Part shown: positions 50,815-59,318 of the stretch, piece after piece
Position numbering within the stretch: the stretch's first letter is position 1
Layout of the letters: each line of letters opens with the position of its first letter
Source: a beta proteobacterium AAP99
Lineage (GTDB): Bacteria > Pseudomonadota > Gammaproteobacteria > Burkholderiales > Burkholderiaceae_C
Assembly (NCBI GenBank): GCA_001295775.1
Contig: LJIA01000007.1
Location: 61,001-125,000, forward strand
Reading direction: 5' to 3'
DNA length: 64,000 nucleotides
Program-made: the position numbers and the translations under genes
The notes under the pieces: model-generated
The model's input: the letters and a program-made list of their open reading frames with translations, nothing else
What the model was told of the DNA's origin: nothing
Database searches by the model: none

Positions 50815-51980
50815 TGCACATGGCGCTGTCCAATCGCTGCATTCTGGTCACCGGGTCCAATGGGTTCATTGGCAAGAACTTGCAGGTTCGCCTGGCTGAA
50901 CTGCACAACGTGAAGGTGCTGCCTTTTGTGCGTGGTGATGAGGTGGCCAGTTTGCCGCGCTTGCTGGCAGAAGCCGATGCGGTGATTCACTTGGCGGGAG
51001 AAAACCGCCCGGCTGACGAAAGTGCGTTTGCCCAAGTGAACACCGGCCTGACGGTGGCCCTGTGCAAGGCATTGCGTGCAGAGGCCTCTGCCACCGGGCG
51101 CAAGCTGCCAATGATCCTGGCCTCCAGCACACAAGCTGAGCGAGACAACCCCTATGGCCGCAGCAAGCTGGCAGCAGAAGCCGCTGTTGAGGCACTAGCC
51201 ACAGAAACGGGTAACGCGTGCGTGGTGTTCCGTCTGCCCGGCGTATTCGGCAAGTGGTGTAAGCCGAACTACAACTCGGTTGTGGCTACGTTTTGCCACA
51301 ATCTCGCGCGGGGTTTGCCGATTCAGATCAATGACCCTGCGGCCAGTTTGCGTTTGGTCTATGTGGACGATGTCGTGACGGCATTGATGGACGCAGTCGC
51401 CAATAAATTGGCAAGTGATGCGGCAAATACCTCGCCAGGTTTCTTGAGGAGCGATGTGCAGCCGCAATACACAATCACACTCGACGAATTGGCAGAGCAG
51501 ATCAGGGCCTTTGATGCTTGCCGTAGTACGGGTTTGCAGATAGAGCGCGTGGGCACGGGGTTGGTGCGGGCTTTGTACGCTACCTACGTGAGTTACTTGC
51601 CCAACGAGCGCTTCAGCTACGAGGTGCCACAGTATAGTGATGCACGCGGCATGTTTGTCGAAGTGCTCAAAACATCCGATTGCGGTCAGTTCAGCTACTT
51701 CACTGCACACCCGGGTATCACACGTGGCGGGCACTACCATCACACGAAAACTGAAAAGTTTCTGGTGATGAAAGGACAAGCGCTGTTTCGCTTTAGGCAT
51801 ATAATAACAAACGAATTCGTGGAATTACGCACCAGCGGCGACAAACCCCAGGTGGTGGACACCGTTCCGGGCTGGACACACGACATCACCAATGTGGGCG
51901 AAGAAGAAATGCTGGTCATGCTTTGGGCCAACGAAAATTTTGATCGTGCACGACCAGACACCGTGGCCAGCAAGGTTTAA
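50814..51980 (+). CDS. fnlB: Bifunctional reductase/3-epimerase FnlB (WbjC/CapF)
   Basis: FnlB is the second enzyme of UDP-L-FucNAc synthesis. The 388-residue protein has an N-terminal SDR (ILVTGSNGFIGKNLQVRL, VIHLAGENRPADESAFAQVN, YGRSKLAAEAAVE with Tyr/Lys). It is fused to a C-terminal cupin (SDARGMFVEVLKTSDCGQFSYFTAHPGITRGGHYHHTKTEKFLVMKGQALFRFR) that carries a zinc-type histidine cluster, exactly the CapF architecture. The ATG at 50814 overlaps the fnlA stop (TGATG); a GTG at 50811 and an ATG at 50820 are alternatives. fnlC starts seven bases after its stop. Confidence 0.94.
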   Translation: MHMALSNRCILVTGSNGFIGKNLQVRLAELHNVKVLPFVRGDEVASLPRLLAEADAVIHLAGENRPADESAFAQVNTGLTVALCKALRAEASATGRKLPMILASSTQAERDNPYGRSKLAAEAAVEALATETGNACVVFRLPGVFGKWCKPNYNSVVATFCHNLARGLPIQINDPAASLRLVYVDDVVTALMDAVANKLASDAANTSPGFLRSDVQPQYTITLDELAEQIRAFDACRSTGLQIERVGTGLVRALYATYVSYLPNERFSYEVPQYSDARGMFVEVLKTSDCGQFSYFTAHPGITRGGHYHHTKTEKFLVMKGQALFRFRHIITNEFVELRTSGDKPQVVDTVPGWTHDITNVGEEEMLVMLWANENFDRARPDTVASKV

Positions 51981-51986
51981 AAGAAG

Positions 51987-53123
51987 ATGAAAAAACTAAA
52001 AGTGATGTCGGTAGTGGGTACGCGCCCAGAGATTATTCGCCTGTCACGCGTGCTCGTGGCGCTGGATGCGCATTGTGATCACGTGTTGGTGCACACTGGG
52101 CAGAGCTATGACTATGAACTTAACCAAGTGTTTTTTGATGACTTGGGTATACGCAAGCCCGACTTTTTTTTGAACAGTGCTGAAGGCAGTACCAGTGCGG
52201 CTCACACTATTGGTAATCTGATCACGGCGGTGGATGGTGTGCTAGCGCAAGTCGAGCCAGAGGCCATGCTGGTTCTAGGGGATACGAACAGTTGCCTGTC
52301 GGTCATTCCGGCAAAGCGGCGCAAGGTACCCATTTTCCACATGGAAGCAGGCAATCGCTGTTTTGACCAGCGCGTTCCGGAAGAAACCAACCGCCGCATC
52401 GTGGACCATACGGCTGATATCAATCTTCCATACAGCACCATTGCTCGCGATTACCTGTTACGCGAAGGCTTACCGCCCGACCAGGTAATCAAGACCGGCA
52501 GCCCGATGTACGAGGTTCTCAATCATTACCTGCCTCAAATCCTGCGTTCAAATGCATTAAGCCGCTTGGGATTGAAGGCAGAGCAGTACTTTATAGTGAG
52601 TGCCCATCGGGAGGAGAACATCGAATCCGAACAGAACTTTGGAAAGCTGGTGCAGGTGCTCAATGGGGTTGCTGAAGACCATCACCTACCAGTGGTGGTG
52701 TCCACTCACCCACGTACCCAAAAGCGTGTCGACACTACAGGTGCCAAGTTTCATCCACTGGTGCGCCTGATGAAGCCTTTGGGTTTCCATGATTATGTGA
52801 ACCTCCAAATGCAGGCGAAAGCCGTCTTGTCCGATAGCGGCACGATCAACGAGGAGTCATCCATTCTCAACTTTCCGGCGCTGAACCTGCGTGAGGCTCA
52901 CGAACGCCCTGAAGGTATGGAAGAGGCCGTAGTCATGATGGTGGGCTTAGAGCTGAACCGCTTACGCCAAGGTTTGGCGATTCTTGCTTCGCAACCACGG
53001 GGCGGCGAACGCGGTCTTCGTCTCGTGCAGGACTACAGCATGCCCAATGTCAGTGAAAAAGTGGTTCGAATTATTCAAAGCTATACGGATTACGTGAATC
53101 GCGTGGTTTGGAAGAAGTACTGA
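51987..53123 (+). CDS. fnlC: UDP-N-acetyl-sugar 2-epimerase FnlC (WbjD/CapG)
   Basis: FnlC carries out the last step to UDP-L-FucNAc. The 378-residue non-hydrolysing epimerase starts KLKVMSVVGTRPEIIRLSRVLVALD. It has HTGQSYDYELNQVFFDDLGI, the GDTNSCLSVIPAKRRKVPIFHMEAGNRCFDQRVPEETNRRIVDH block, the SAHREENIE motif and VLSDSGTINEESSILNFPALNLREAHERPEGMEEAVVM. These features separate it from the hydrolysing LegG at 36811, which uses a different motif set. It is the third member of the fnlABC set and is followed after ten bases by the glycosyltransferase gene. Confidence 0.94.
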   Translation: MKKLKVMSVVGTRPEIIRLSRVLVALDAHCDHVLVHTGQSYDYELNQVFFDDLGIRKPDFFLNSAEGSTSAAHTIGNLITAVDGVLAQVEPEAMLVLGDTNSCLSVIPAKRRKVPIFHMEAGNRCFDQRVPEETNRRIVDHTADINLPYSTIARDYLLREGLPPDQVIKTGSPMYEVLNHYLPQILRSNALSRLGLKAEQYFIVSAHREENIESEQNFGKLVQVLNGVAEDHHLPVVVSTHPRTQKRVDTTGAKFHPLVRLMKPLGFHDYVNLQMQAKAVLSDSGTINEESSILNFPALNLREAHERPEGMEEAVVMMVGLELNRLRQGLAILASQPRGGERGLRLVQDYSMPNVSEKVVRIIQSYTDYVNRVVWKKY

Positions 53124-53133
53124 AAGACTCGCG

Positions 53134-54342
53134 ATGCGGCTCGCCTTGGTAGCGGACACGTTTCCGCCGCTCCGATCGTCTGGAGCGGTTCAGCTTCGTG
53201 ATCTCTCTCGCGAGTTTGTTCGGCAAGGGCATTCACTGTGCGTGTTGCTTCCCGTGCCAGATCTTCGAGAGGGTTGGACGCTCGAGTCGACTGACGAAGT
53301 GCAAGTGTTACGGCTGAAAGCCCCGCGTACCAAAGACATTGGCTACGTGCGTCGCACGCTGGGCGAGTTGATGATGCCGTTTGCCATGCTGCGAAACATC
53401 CGCAAAAGTCCGTTCGCACACGAGCGTTGGGACGGCGTGGTGTGGTACGCCCCTTCAATCTTTCATGGTCCTCTGGTCAGTGCACTGAAGAAGTCGAGTG
53501 GGGCACCAAGCTACCTGATCATCCGCGACATCTTCCCCGAGTGGGCAGTCGACATGGGGCTCATGGGGCGGGGGCTGCCTTATCGCTTTTTCGATGCAGT
53601 AGCGCGCTATCAGTATTCGGTTGCTGATGTCATCGGCGTCCAGACGCCTGGCAACTGCAAGTACTTTGAATCATGGGCCAGGGGCGCGGGGCGGCGGCTG
53701 GAGGTGCTGCAGAACTGGCTGGGAAAGCGGGCGATTTCGAGGTGTTCGATTCGTGTTGACGAAACACGACTGGCAGGCCGCAAGGTGTTCGTGTACGCGG
53801 GCAATATGGGAGTGGCTCAAGGGATGGACATCCTCCTCGACCTAGCGGAGGCGCTGTGCCATCGCACGGACGTCGGCTTCCTGTTTGTGGGACGTGGCAG
53901 CGAAGCAAAGCGACTCCGAGGCCAAGCCTACGCTAGGCAACTGACAAATGTTGTCTTTCTCGATGAAATCCACCCCGATGAAGTACCAGACCTTTACTCC
54001 CAATGCCACGTGGGGATCGTTGCACTCGATCCACGACATAGGTCGCACAACATTCCTGGCAAGTTCTTGACCTACATGCAGAGTGGCTTGCCCGTCTTGG
54101 CAAACATCAATTTAGGAAACGATCTGGCCCACATGATTCGAGCCGAAGGAGTGGGCCAAGTTTGCGAGACAAATCGTTTGAGCGATCTTCTAGATTTGGC
54201 CGAGGTGCTGTTGGGTCAGATTGACGCGGATCCGGGGATATCGGCACGTTGCATGGGGCTTTTTGAGCGAGAGTTCTCGGTGGAGAACACGGTGCGCCAG
54301 ATCGTTAGTGCGCTCAATGCAGCTCGGGAAGCTGCGAGATGA
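53134..54342 (+). CDS. wbuB: Glycosyltransferase, WbuB type (probable N-acetyl-L-fucosaminyltransferase)
   Basis: The 402-residue GT4-type enzyme begins LALVADTFPPLRSSGAVQLRDLSREFVRQGHSLCVLLP. It has the N-domain block APSIFHGPLVSALKKSSGAPSYLIIRDIFPEWAVDMGLM. The C-domain has VFVYAGNMGVAQGMDILLDLAEAL, FLFVGRGSEAKRL and the acceptor/nucleotide region HPDEVPDLYSQCHVGIVALDPRHRSHNIPGKFLTYMQSGLPVLANI. Its place directly after fnlC and before wbuC is that of WbuB in E. coli, which transfers L-FucNAc. Sugar specificity is inferred from context. Confidence 0.88.
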   Translation: MRLALVADTFPPLRSSGAVQLRDLSREFVRQGHSLCVLLPVPDLREGWTLESTDEVQVLRLKAPRTKDIGYVRRTLGELMMPFAMLRNIRKSPFAHERWDGVVWYAPSIFHGPLVSALKKSSGAPSYLIIRDIFPEWAVDMGLMGRGLPYRFFDAVARYQYSVADVIGVQTPGNCKYFESWARGAGRRLEVLQNWLGKRAISRCSIRVDETRLAGRKVFVYAGNMGVAQGMDILLDLAEALCHRTDVGFLFVGRGSEAKRLRGQAYARQLTNVVFLDEIHPDEVPDLYSQCHVGIVALDPRHRSHNIPGKFLTYMQSGLPVLANINLGNDLAHMIRAEGVGQVCETNRLSDLLDLAEVLLGQIDADPGISARCMGLFEREFSVENTVRQIVSALNAAREAAR

Positions 54343-54821
54343 AGACGTTCGGCGCAGACTATTTGATCTCGCTGACCGAAGAGGCGCTCCGTAGTCCCCG
54401 TCAGCGCCAGCATCGCAACGTCCATGAAACCTATCAGGATGCCTGCCAACGCCTCTTCAATGCGATCGAGCCGGGCAGCTACATCCGCCCGCATCGGCAT
54501 GCGTCGGATCCAAAAGACGAGCTCCTTGTTGCGGTACGCGGCGAGATGGCCTTAATTACCTTCGATGACCACGGAAAGGTGATGGCAGCCGTCCACATTG
54601 GCGCTTCTCAGCGTGATGAGCGCTTAGCTATCGGTGCCGAGGTTTCGTCGGGCACCTGGCACACCGTTGTCGCCTTGAAGCCAGGGTGCGTGTTGCTCGA
54701 AGTGAAGGCCGGTCCATTTGATCCCAACCGTCCTAAAGATCTTGCCCCTTGGGCTCCTGAGGAGGGCTCACCCGATGCATCCACGTACCTGCAAGACTTG
54801 GTGCGGCAGTTGGATCGCTGA
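54339..54821 (+). CDS. wbuC: WbuC-family cupin-fold protein
   Basis: The 160-residue protein has the WbuC pattern ISLTEEALRSPRQRQHRNVHETYQDACQRLFNAIEPGSYIRPHRH. A cupin core follows with the metal-type histidines of RPHRHASDPKDELLVAVRGEMALITFDDHG. WbuC proteins end many fnlABC-wbuB clusters, but no reaction has been assigned to my knowledge. Its ATG overlaps the wbuB stop (ATGA). It is the last gene of the rightward cluster; the rml operon converges on it with a 19-bp gap, so transcription from both sides meets here. Confidence 0.9.
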   Translation: MKTFGADYLISLTEEALRSPRQRQHRNVHETYQDACQRLFNAIEPGSYIRPHRHASDPKDELLVAVRGEMALITFDDHGKVMAAVHIGASQRDERLAIGAEVSSGTWHTVVALKPGCVLLEVKAGPFDPNRPKDLAPWAPEEGSPDASTYLQDLVRQLDR

Positions 54822-54840
54822 AGAAGACTTCGCCGTGTCC

Positions 54841-55731
54841 CTAGCGTCGGTATTCTCCGTGCGCGATGTCCGCTAGGTACGTGCCGTAGCTGGACTTGCC
54901 CAGCGCGGTGGATAGGCGCAGCAGCTGCGCGGCGTCTATCCAGTGCGAATGGAACGCCACCTCCTCGGGGCTCGCGACCTTCAGCCCCTGTCGCCGCTCA
55001 ATGGTGGCAATGAATTGCCCCGCCTCCAGCAAGCTGTCGTGCGTGCCGGTGTCGAGCCAGGCAAAGCCGCGGCCCATGAGCTCGACCTGAAGCTGTGCAG
55101 CGTCCAAATAAGCCTTGTTGACATCGGTGATCTCCAACTCGCCACGCGGGCTGGGCTTCAGGCCCTTGGCGATCTCCACCACCTGCTCGTCGTAGAAGTA
55201 CAGACCGGTAACGGCGAAGTTGCTCTCGGGTGCCTTGGGTTTCTCTTCGATCGAGACAGCCCGCTGGCTGGCGTCGAACTCGACCACGCCGTAACGCTCC
55301 GGGTCGGTGACGTGATACGCGAAGACGGTAGCGCCGGCGGTCCGCTCATTTGCGCTTTTGAGCAAGCCCTGGAGCTCATGCCCGTAGAAGATGTTGTCGC
55401 CGAGCACCAGGGCGCTCGGCGCGCCGTCCAGGAACTGCTCGCCCAGAATGAAGGCCTGGGCCAAACCGTCCGGGCTGGGCTGCACGCAGTAGCTCAGGCT
55501 GATGCCCCACTGGCTACCGTCGCCCAGCAGCTGCTGGAAGCGCGGCGTGTCCTGCGGCGTGCTGATGACGAGAATCTCGCGAATGCCCGCCAGCATGAGT
55601 GTGGTGAGCGGGTAGTAGATCATCGGCTTGTCGTACACGGGCAGGAGCTGCTTGCTCACGACAAGCGTGGCGGGATGCAGGCGGGTACCGGCGCCGCCGG
55701 CGAGGATGATGCCTTTGCGTGCTTTGCTCAT
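54841..55731 (-). CDS. rmlA: Glucose-1-phosphate thymidylyltransferase RmlA
   Basis: RmlA makes dTDP-glucose, the first step of dTDP-L-rhamnose synthesis. The 296-residue protein has [67 protein letters not shown], and [38 protein letters not shown]. These are the full diagnostic blocks. The ATG at 55731 gives the expected N-terminus; a longer frame upstream is only open sequence. It is the last gene of the leftward rmlC-rmlB-rmlD-rmlA operon. Confidence 0.96.
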   Translation of the reverse strand: MSKARKGIILAGGAGTRLHPATLVVSKQLLPVYDKPMIYYPLTTLMLAGIREILVISTPQDTPRFQQLLGDGSQWGISLSYCVQPSPDGLAQAFILGEQFLDGAPSALVLGDNIFYGHELQGLLKSANERTAGATVFAYHVTDPERYGVVEFDASQRAVSIEEKPKAPESNFAVTGLYFYDEQVVEIAKGLKPSPRGELEITDVNKAYLDAAQLQVELMGRGFAWLDTGTHDSLLEAGQFIATIERRQGLKVASPEEVAFHSHWIDAAQLLRLSTALGKSSYGTYLADIAHGEYRR

Positions 55732-55781
55732 GGTCGGGCTCGGTCTCGTTCTTGGGGTGAAGAGGGGCGCAGCGTTGCCGA

Positions 55782-56750
55782 CTAGCGCGGCATCTGTTGC
55801 GCGATGAAGCGGACGGTCCGGCGGACTTCCTGCTCCCACTGCGGCAGGTGCAGGCCCAGGCACTGCTCCAGCTTCGTGCAGCTCAGGCGGGAGTTGTGCG
55901 GTCTGGCGGCGGGCGTCGGGTACTGGCTGCTCGGGATCCCGCCGACCTGCTCTGGCGCCACGCGCAGCGCCACGCCAGCCGCGCGCGCCTCGTCCAGCAC
56001 GCACTGCGCGTAGACCTGCCAAGTGGTTTCGCCCGCCGGGGCGAGGTGGTAGGTGCCGCTGAGTGAAGTGCTATGGCGTGCGGCACCGGCTGCGGCCTGC
56101 GCAGCGGACGGCGCGTTCAACCAGGCGCGAATCGCATGGGCGGTGACGTCAGCAATCAGGCTGGCCGGCGTCGGTGCACCCCATTGGTCGTTCACCACGT
56201 TGAGGCTGTCACGCGTCTGAGCCAGGCGCAGCATGGTCTTGGCGAAGTTCTGGCCATGTAGCCCGTACACCCAGCTCGTCCGGAAGACGAAGTGCGCACA
56301 GCCACTGGCGCGAATGGCCTCTTCGCCCGCCAGTTTGGTGCGGCCGTAGGTGTTGAGCGGCGCGGTGGCGTCGGTCTCGACCCACGCCGCGTTGCCGCTG
56401 CCATCAAACACGTAGTCGGTGGAGTAGTGCACCAGCAGTGCGCCACGCGCCCTGGCCCACGCGGCCAGCTGCCCCACCGCAAAGTGGTTGATGCGGTCGG
56501 CGAGCTCGGGCTCGCTTTCGGCCTTGTCGACAGCGGTGTAGGCGGCGGCATTCACGATGATGCTCGGCGCGACGTGATCCAGCGCAGCGGCCAGTGTCTC
56601 GGCTTGGCCCAGATCGCCCACCACAGGCTCGCCGCGCCAGTGGGTGGGCTGCCGGTCCAGCGCGATCAGCTCACCCAGCGGAGCGAGTGCGCGCTGCAGT
56701 TCCCAGCCCACCTGGCCGTTTTTGCCGAGCAGCAGGATGCGCGGCGTCAT
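55782..56750 (-). CDS. rmlD: dTDP-4-dehydrorhamnose reductase RmlD
   Basis: RmlD performs the final reduction to dTDP-L-rhamnose. The 322-residue SDR has [29 protein letters not shown] and [31 protein letters not shown]. It also has the catalytic [12 protein letters not shown] and [14 protein letters not shown] (Tyr/Lys), and [21 protein letters not shown]. An Ala/His-rich stretch near 215-230 ([17 protein letters not shown]) is longer than in typical RmlD. It lies 50 bp upstream of rmlA and 228 bp downstream of rmlB on the same strand, an unusually long internal gap. Confidence 0.95.
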   Translation of the reverse strand: MTPRILLLGKNGQVGWELQRALAPLGELIALDRQPTHWRGEPVVGDLGQAETLAAALDHVAPSIIVNAAAYTAVDKAESEPELADRINHFAVGQLAAWARARGALLVHYSTDYVFDGSGNAAWVETDATAPLNTYGRTKLAGEEAIRASGCAHFVFRTSWVYGLHGQNFAKTMLRLAQTRDSLNVVNDQWGAPTPASLIADVTAHAIRAWLNAPSAAQAAAGAARHSTSLSGTYHLAPAGETTWQVYAQCVLDEARAAGVALRVAPEQVGGIPSSQYPTPAARPHNSRLSCTKLEQCLGLHLPQWEQEVRRTVRFIAQQMPR

Positions 56751-56950
56751 GCGTCTCCCGCAGCCAAAGATCGAAATCGGCCATCAACACATTTTCCTGT
56801 GATGCGCGCCAGCAGCTGAGCGTTCAAACTGGCTGTAGATTGGCTGCAGGCAAGCGGAAAGCGGGTCATCGAGATTTTCAAACCAAATCAGAAAGAGGCG
56901 GCATAAGCCTTGGTTTTATCAACACTTCTTTGAAATCAATGCTTATTTTC

Positions 56951-56978
56951 GGCCACAATTTCGAGCGAAATGTCGGCC
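56951..56978 (-). other. Imperfect hairpin directly after the rmlB stop
   Basis: On the minus strand GGCCGACATTTCG is followed after two bases by CGAAATTGTGGCC, giving 10 Watson-Crick pairs and one G-U out of 13 with a very small loop. There is no T-tract after it, so it is not a standard intrinsic terminator. It begins immediately at the rmlB stop and precedes a 200-bp A/T-rich gap before rmlD. An mRNA-stabilising or processing hairpin, or a regulator site, are possible readings. Confidence 0.45.
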
Positions 56979-58043
56979 TTAGGCCCATGCTGTGCCGTAT
57001 TGCGTGTCCAGCCACGTCCGGTAGGCGCCGCTTCGCACGGCTTCAATCCAGGCCGGATTGTCCAGATACCAGCGCACGGTCTTGCGAAAACCCGTCTCGA
57101 AGGTCTCGGCCGGCGTCCAGCCGATCTCGGCTTCGATCTTGGTCGGGTCGATGGCGTAGCGCCGGTCGTGCCCGGGGCGGTCCTTCACATAGGTGATGAG
57201 GTCGGCGTACTTGCCGGCGCTGCGCGGTCGCAGTTCGTCCAGCAGGGCGCAGATACCGGTGACGACCTCGATGTTCTTCAACTCGTTCTTGCCACCGACG
57301 TTGTAGGTCTCACCCGGGCGGCCCTGGGCCAGCACCTGGCGGATGGCCTCGCAGTGGTCGCGCACGTAGAGCCAGTCGCGAATGTTCTTGCCGTCGCCAT
57401 ACACCGGTAGTGGCTTGCCCTCGAGCGCGTTCAGGATCATCAGCGGGATGAGTTTTTCCGGGAACTGGAAGGGGCCGTAGTTGTTGGAGCAGTTGGTGGT
57501 GAGCACCGGCAGGCCGTAGGTGTGGTGCCACGCGCGCACGAGGTGATCGCTGCCCGCCTTGGAGGCGGAGTAGGGGCTGTTGGGCTGATAGGGTGTGGTC
57601 TCGGCAAACGCCGGGTCGGCGTCGCTCAGGCTGCCGTAGACCTCGTCGGTGGAGACGTGCAGGAAGCGGAATGCGTCCTTCTCTGTGCCAGGCAGCGCAT
57701 TCCAGTACGCCCGAGTCTCTTCCAGCAGGCTGAAGGTGCCGATCACGTTGGTCTGCACGAAGTCGCCCGGGCCGTGAATCGAGCGATCCACATGACTTTC
57801 GGCCGCAAAGTGCAGCAGGGCGCGCGGCCGGTGGGTCTCGATCAGCTGGCGCACCAGCGCGCGGTCGCAGATGTCGCCGCGCACCAGTTGCACCCGGCCC
57901 GTGGCAATCGCCGCTTCCAGCGTCTGCGCGTTGCCCGCGTAGGTGAGCTTGTCCAGCACGACGACGGGCTCGTCGCTCTGCTCCAGATGGTGATAGACGT
58001 AGTTGGCGCCGATAAAGCCGGCCGCACCGGTGATAAGCAACAT
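56979..58043 (-). CDS. rmlB: dTDP-glucose 4,6-dehydratase RmlB
   Basis: RmlB is the second enzyme of dTDP-L-rhamnose synthesis. The 354-residue SDR has [57 protein letters not shown], the catalytic [11 protein letters not shown] and [16 protein letters not shown], and [21 protein letters not shown]. It also has [17 protein letters not shown] and [22 protein letters not shown]. All are diagnostic. It starts 27 bp after the rmlC stop. A hairpin follows its own stop and a 228-bp gap separates it from rmlD. Confidence 0.97.
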   Translation of the reverse strand: MLLITGAAGFIGANYVYHHLEQSDEPVVVLDKLTYAGNAQTLEAAIATGRVQLVRGDICDRALVRQLIETHRPRALLHFAAESHVDRSIHGPGDFVQTNVIGTFSLLEETRAYWNALPGTEKDAFRFLHVSTDEVYGSLSDADPAFAETTPYQPNSPYSASKAGSDHLVRAWHHTYGLPVLTTNCSNNYGPFQFPEKLIPLMILNALEGKPLPVYGDGKNIRDWLYVRDHCEAIRQVLAQGRPGETYNVGGKNELKNIEVVTGICALLDELRPRSAGKYADLITYVKDRPGHDRRYAIDPTKIEAEIGWTPAETFETGFRKTVRWYLDNPAWIEAVRSGAYRTWLDTQYGTAWA

Positions 58044-58070
58044 GAGGTTCTTCTTGTGTTTGGAGGCGCT

Positions 58071-58640
58071 TTACAGCGAGGCCTTGAAGTCCGCCCAGCT
58101 ACCGGCGGCGGCGTCCTTGGCGGCGAGCAGGGAGGCGTTCACCGCGTCTGGCCAGGCGATCGCCAGATCCGGGTCGTCCCAGCGGATCGAGCCTTCGGCC
58201 GCCTTGTTGTACAGGTCGGTGGTCTTGTAGAGGAAGTGCGTGTCGTCTTCCAGCGCCACAAACCCGTGGGCGTAGCCTTCGGGAATCCAGAGCTGGCGGT
58301 GATTTGCTGCGCTGAGCTCCGCGCCCGCCCAGTGCCCAAAGGTAGGGCTGTCCGGCCGGAGGTCTACCGCCACATCCCAAGCCGCGCCCTTGACGACCCG
58401 GACCAACTTGCCCTGAGCATGGGGCGCGCGCTGGAAATGCAGGCCGCGCAGCACGCCGCGCTGCGAGCAGGAATGGTTGTCCTGCACGAAGGGGCGGGAG
58501 TGAGGCAGGCCCAGTTCATCAAGCACGCGGCGAAAGGTGGCTTCGTTGTAACTCTCGAAAAACCAGCCTCGCTCGTCGCCGAGGATGCGGGGTTCGAGAA
58601 TCAATACGTCATCAAAAGGCGATAGCCGACTCGCTTGCAT
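58071..58640 (-). CDS. rmlC: dTDP-4-dehydrorhamnose 3,5-epimerase RmlC
   Basis: RmlC is the third enzyme of the rhamnose pathway and first gene of this operon. The 189-residue cupin has VLILEPRILGDERGWFFESYNEATF, VQDNHSCSQRGVLRGLHFQRAPHAQGKLVRVVKGAAWDVAVDLR with the catalytic His, and the late IPEGYAHGFVALEDDTHFLYKTTDLYNKAAEGSIRWDDPDLAIAW with the catalytic Tyr region. The ATG at 58640 has AAGAG about seven bases upstream; an upstream in-frame extension is not family-like. A possible promoter lies at 58715-58743. Confidence 0.96.
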   Translation of the reverse strand: MQASRLSPFDDVLILEPRILGDERGWFFESYNEATFRRVLDELGLPHSRPFVQDNHSCSQRGVLRGLHFQRAPHAQGKLVRVVKGAAWDVAVDLRPDSPTFGHWAGAELSAANHRQLWIPEGYAHGFVALEDDTHFLYKTTDLYNKAAEGSIRWDDPDLAIAWPDAVNASLLAAKDAAAGSWADFKASL

Positions 58641-58714
58641 GTGCGCTCTTTGTTTGGGAGGTCTGCAGTCTAGCGAGTCGCTTGCCACTCGTCGCTCTTG
58701 GCCCAGCTCTAGCC

Positions 58715-58743
58715 AATGCTTAGTGGCTTGTCCACGCGGTCAA
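58715..58743 (-). promoter_or_regulatory. Weak candidate promoter for rmlCBDA
   Basis: TTGACC (58743-58738, minus strand) is a good -35. The -10 at 17-bp spacing (AGCATT, 58720-58715) is poor. The distance to the rmlC ATG (58640) is about 70 bp. It is the only reasonable match I see in the gap 58641-58802. Confidence 0.3.
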
Positions 58744-58802
58744 CTTGTCTCGCTCCAGCGGCCAAGCGATCGGAAAGCCATTACGGTCGTTGAATGGCAC
58801 GC

Positions 58803-58833
58803 AAAAGAAAAACCCCAGCACATCGGCTGGGGC
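58803..58833 (-). terminator. Rho-independent terminator of the H-NS-like gene
   Basis: On the minus strand a 7-bp GC-rich stem (CCCCAGC / GCTGGGG, 58832-58813) with a 6-base loop is followed by TTTTTCTTTT. It starts about 28 bp after the stop of the H-NS-like gene and isolates it from the rml operon reading in the same direction. Confidence 0.93.
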
Positions 58834-58860
58834 TTTGCGCGAAAGGGCTGGTCGCGAAAC

Positions 58861-59190
58861 TTAGATCGCGAAGTCCTCAAGTTTCTTGCCCGCCGCAATG
58901 GCAGCTGCCAGCCAGCGGGGCTTTTGCCCGCGGCCTGCCCAGGTTTGGCCGGTCGCGGGATCGCGAAACTTTGGCGCCACTGCTGAGCGCTTGTCGCCGG
59001 ACGCTGCGCGGGGTTTTGCGGCCTTGGTACGGCCACCCAGATCGGCGACGCTCAGGCCATGCTCGTGCATCAGCGCCTTGATCTGATCAATCGCGCCCTG
59101 GCGCTTTTCAGACTGCTCCTTGACCAACTGCTTTTGCAGCGCAGCCATTTCGGCAGCAAGTTGTTCAATCCGGCTTTGAATTTCAGACAT
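58861..59190 (-). CDS. H-NS-family nucleoid protein
   Basis: This is a 109-residue histone-like silencer of A/T-rich DNA. The N-terminal coiled-coil oligomerisation region (SRIEQLAAEMAALQKQLVKEQSEKRQGAIDQIKALMHEHGL) is followed by a basic linker (RTKAAKPRAASGDKRSA). The C-terminal DNA-binding motif is KFRDPATGQTWAGRGQKPRWLAAAIAAGKKLEDFAI, whose T-W-A-G-R-G-x-x-P-x-W core is typical of betaproteobacterial H-NS/BpH3-like proteins. The ATG at 59190 has GAGGG about eight bases upstream. It lies next to the acquired-looking polysaccharide cluster, an obvious target for silencing. Confidence 0.95.
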   Translation of the reverse strand: MSEIQSRIEQLAAEMAALQKQLVKEQSEKRQGAIDQIKALMHEHGLSVADLGGRTKAAKPRAASGDKRSAVAPKFRDPATGQTWAGRGQKPRWLAAAIAAGKKLEDFAI

Positions 59191-59318
59191 GACGATCCCT
59201 CGTTTTGGTCTTGGTATATCCACCATACTTCAGCAGCCGGTGAAACACCACATGAAAAAGGTTCGGCGATACCGATTTTGATGAATCGTCAACTTTCAAG
59301 GAGGCAGATATTTGAAGT

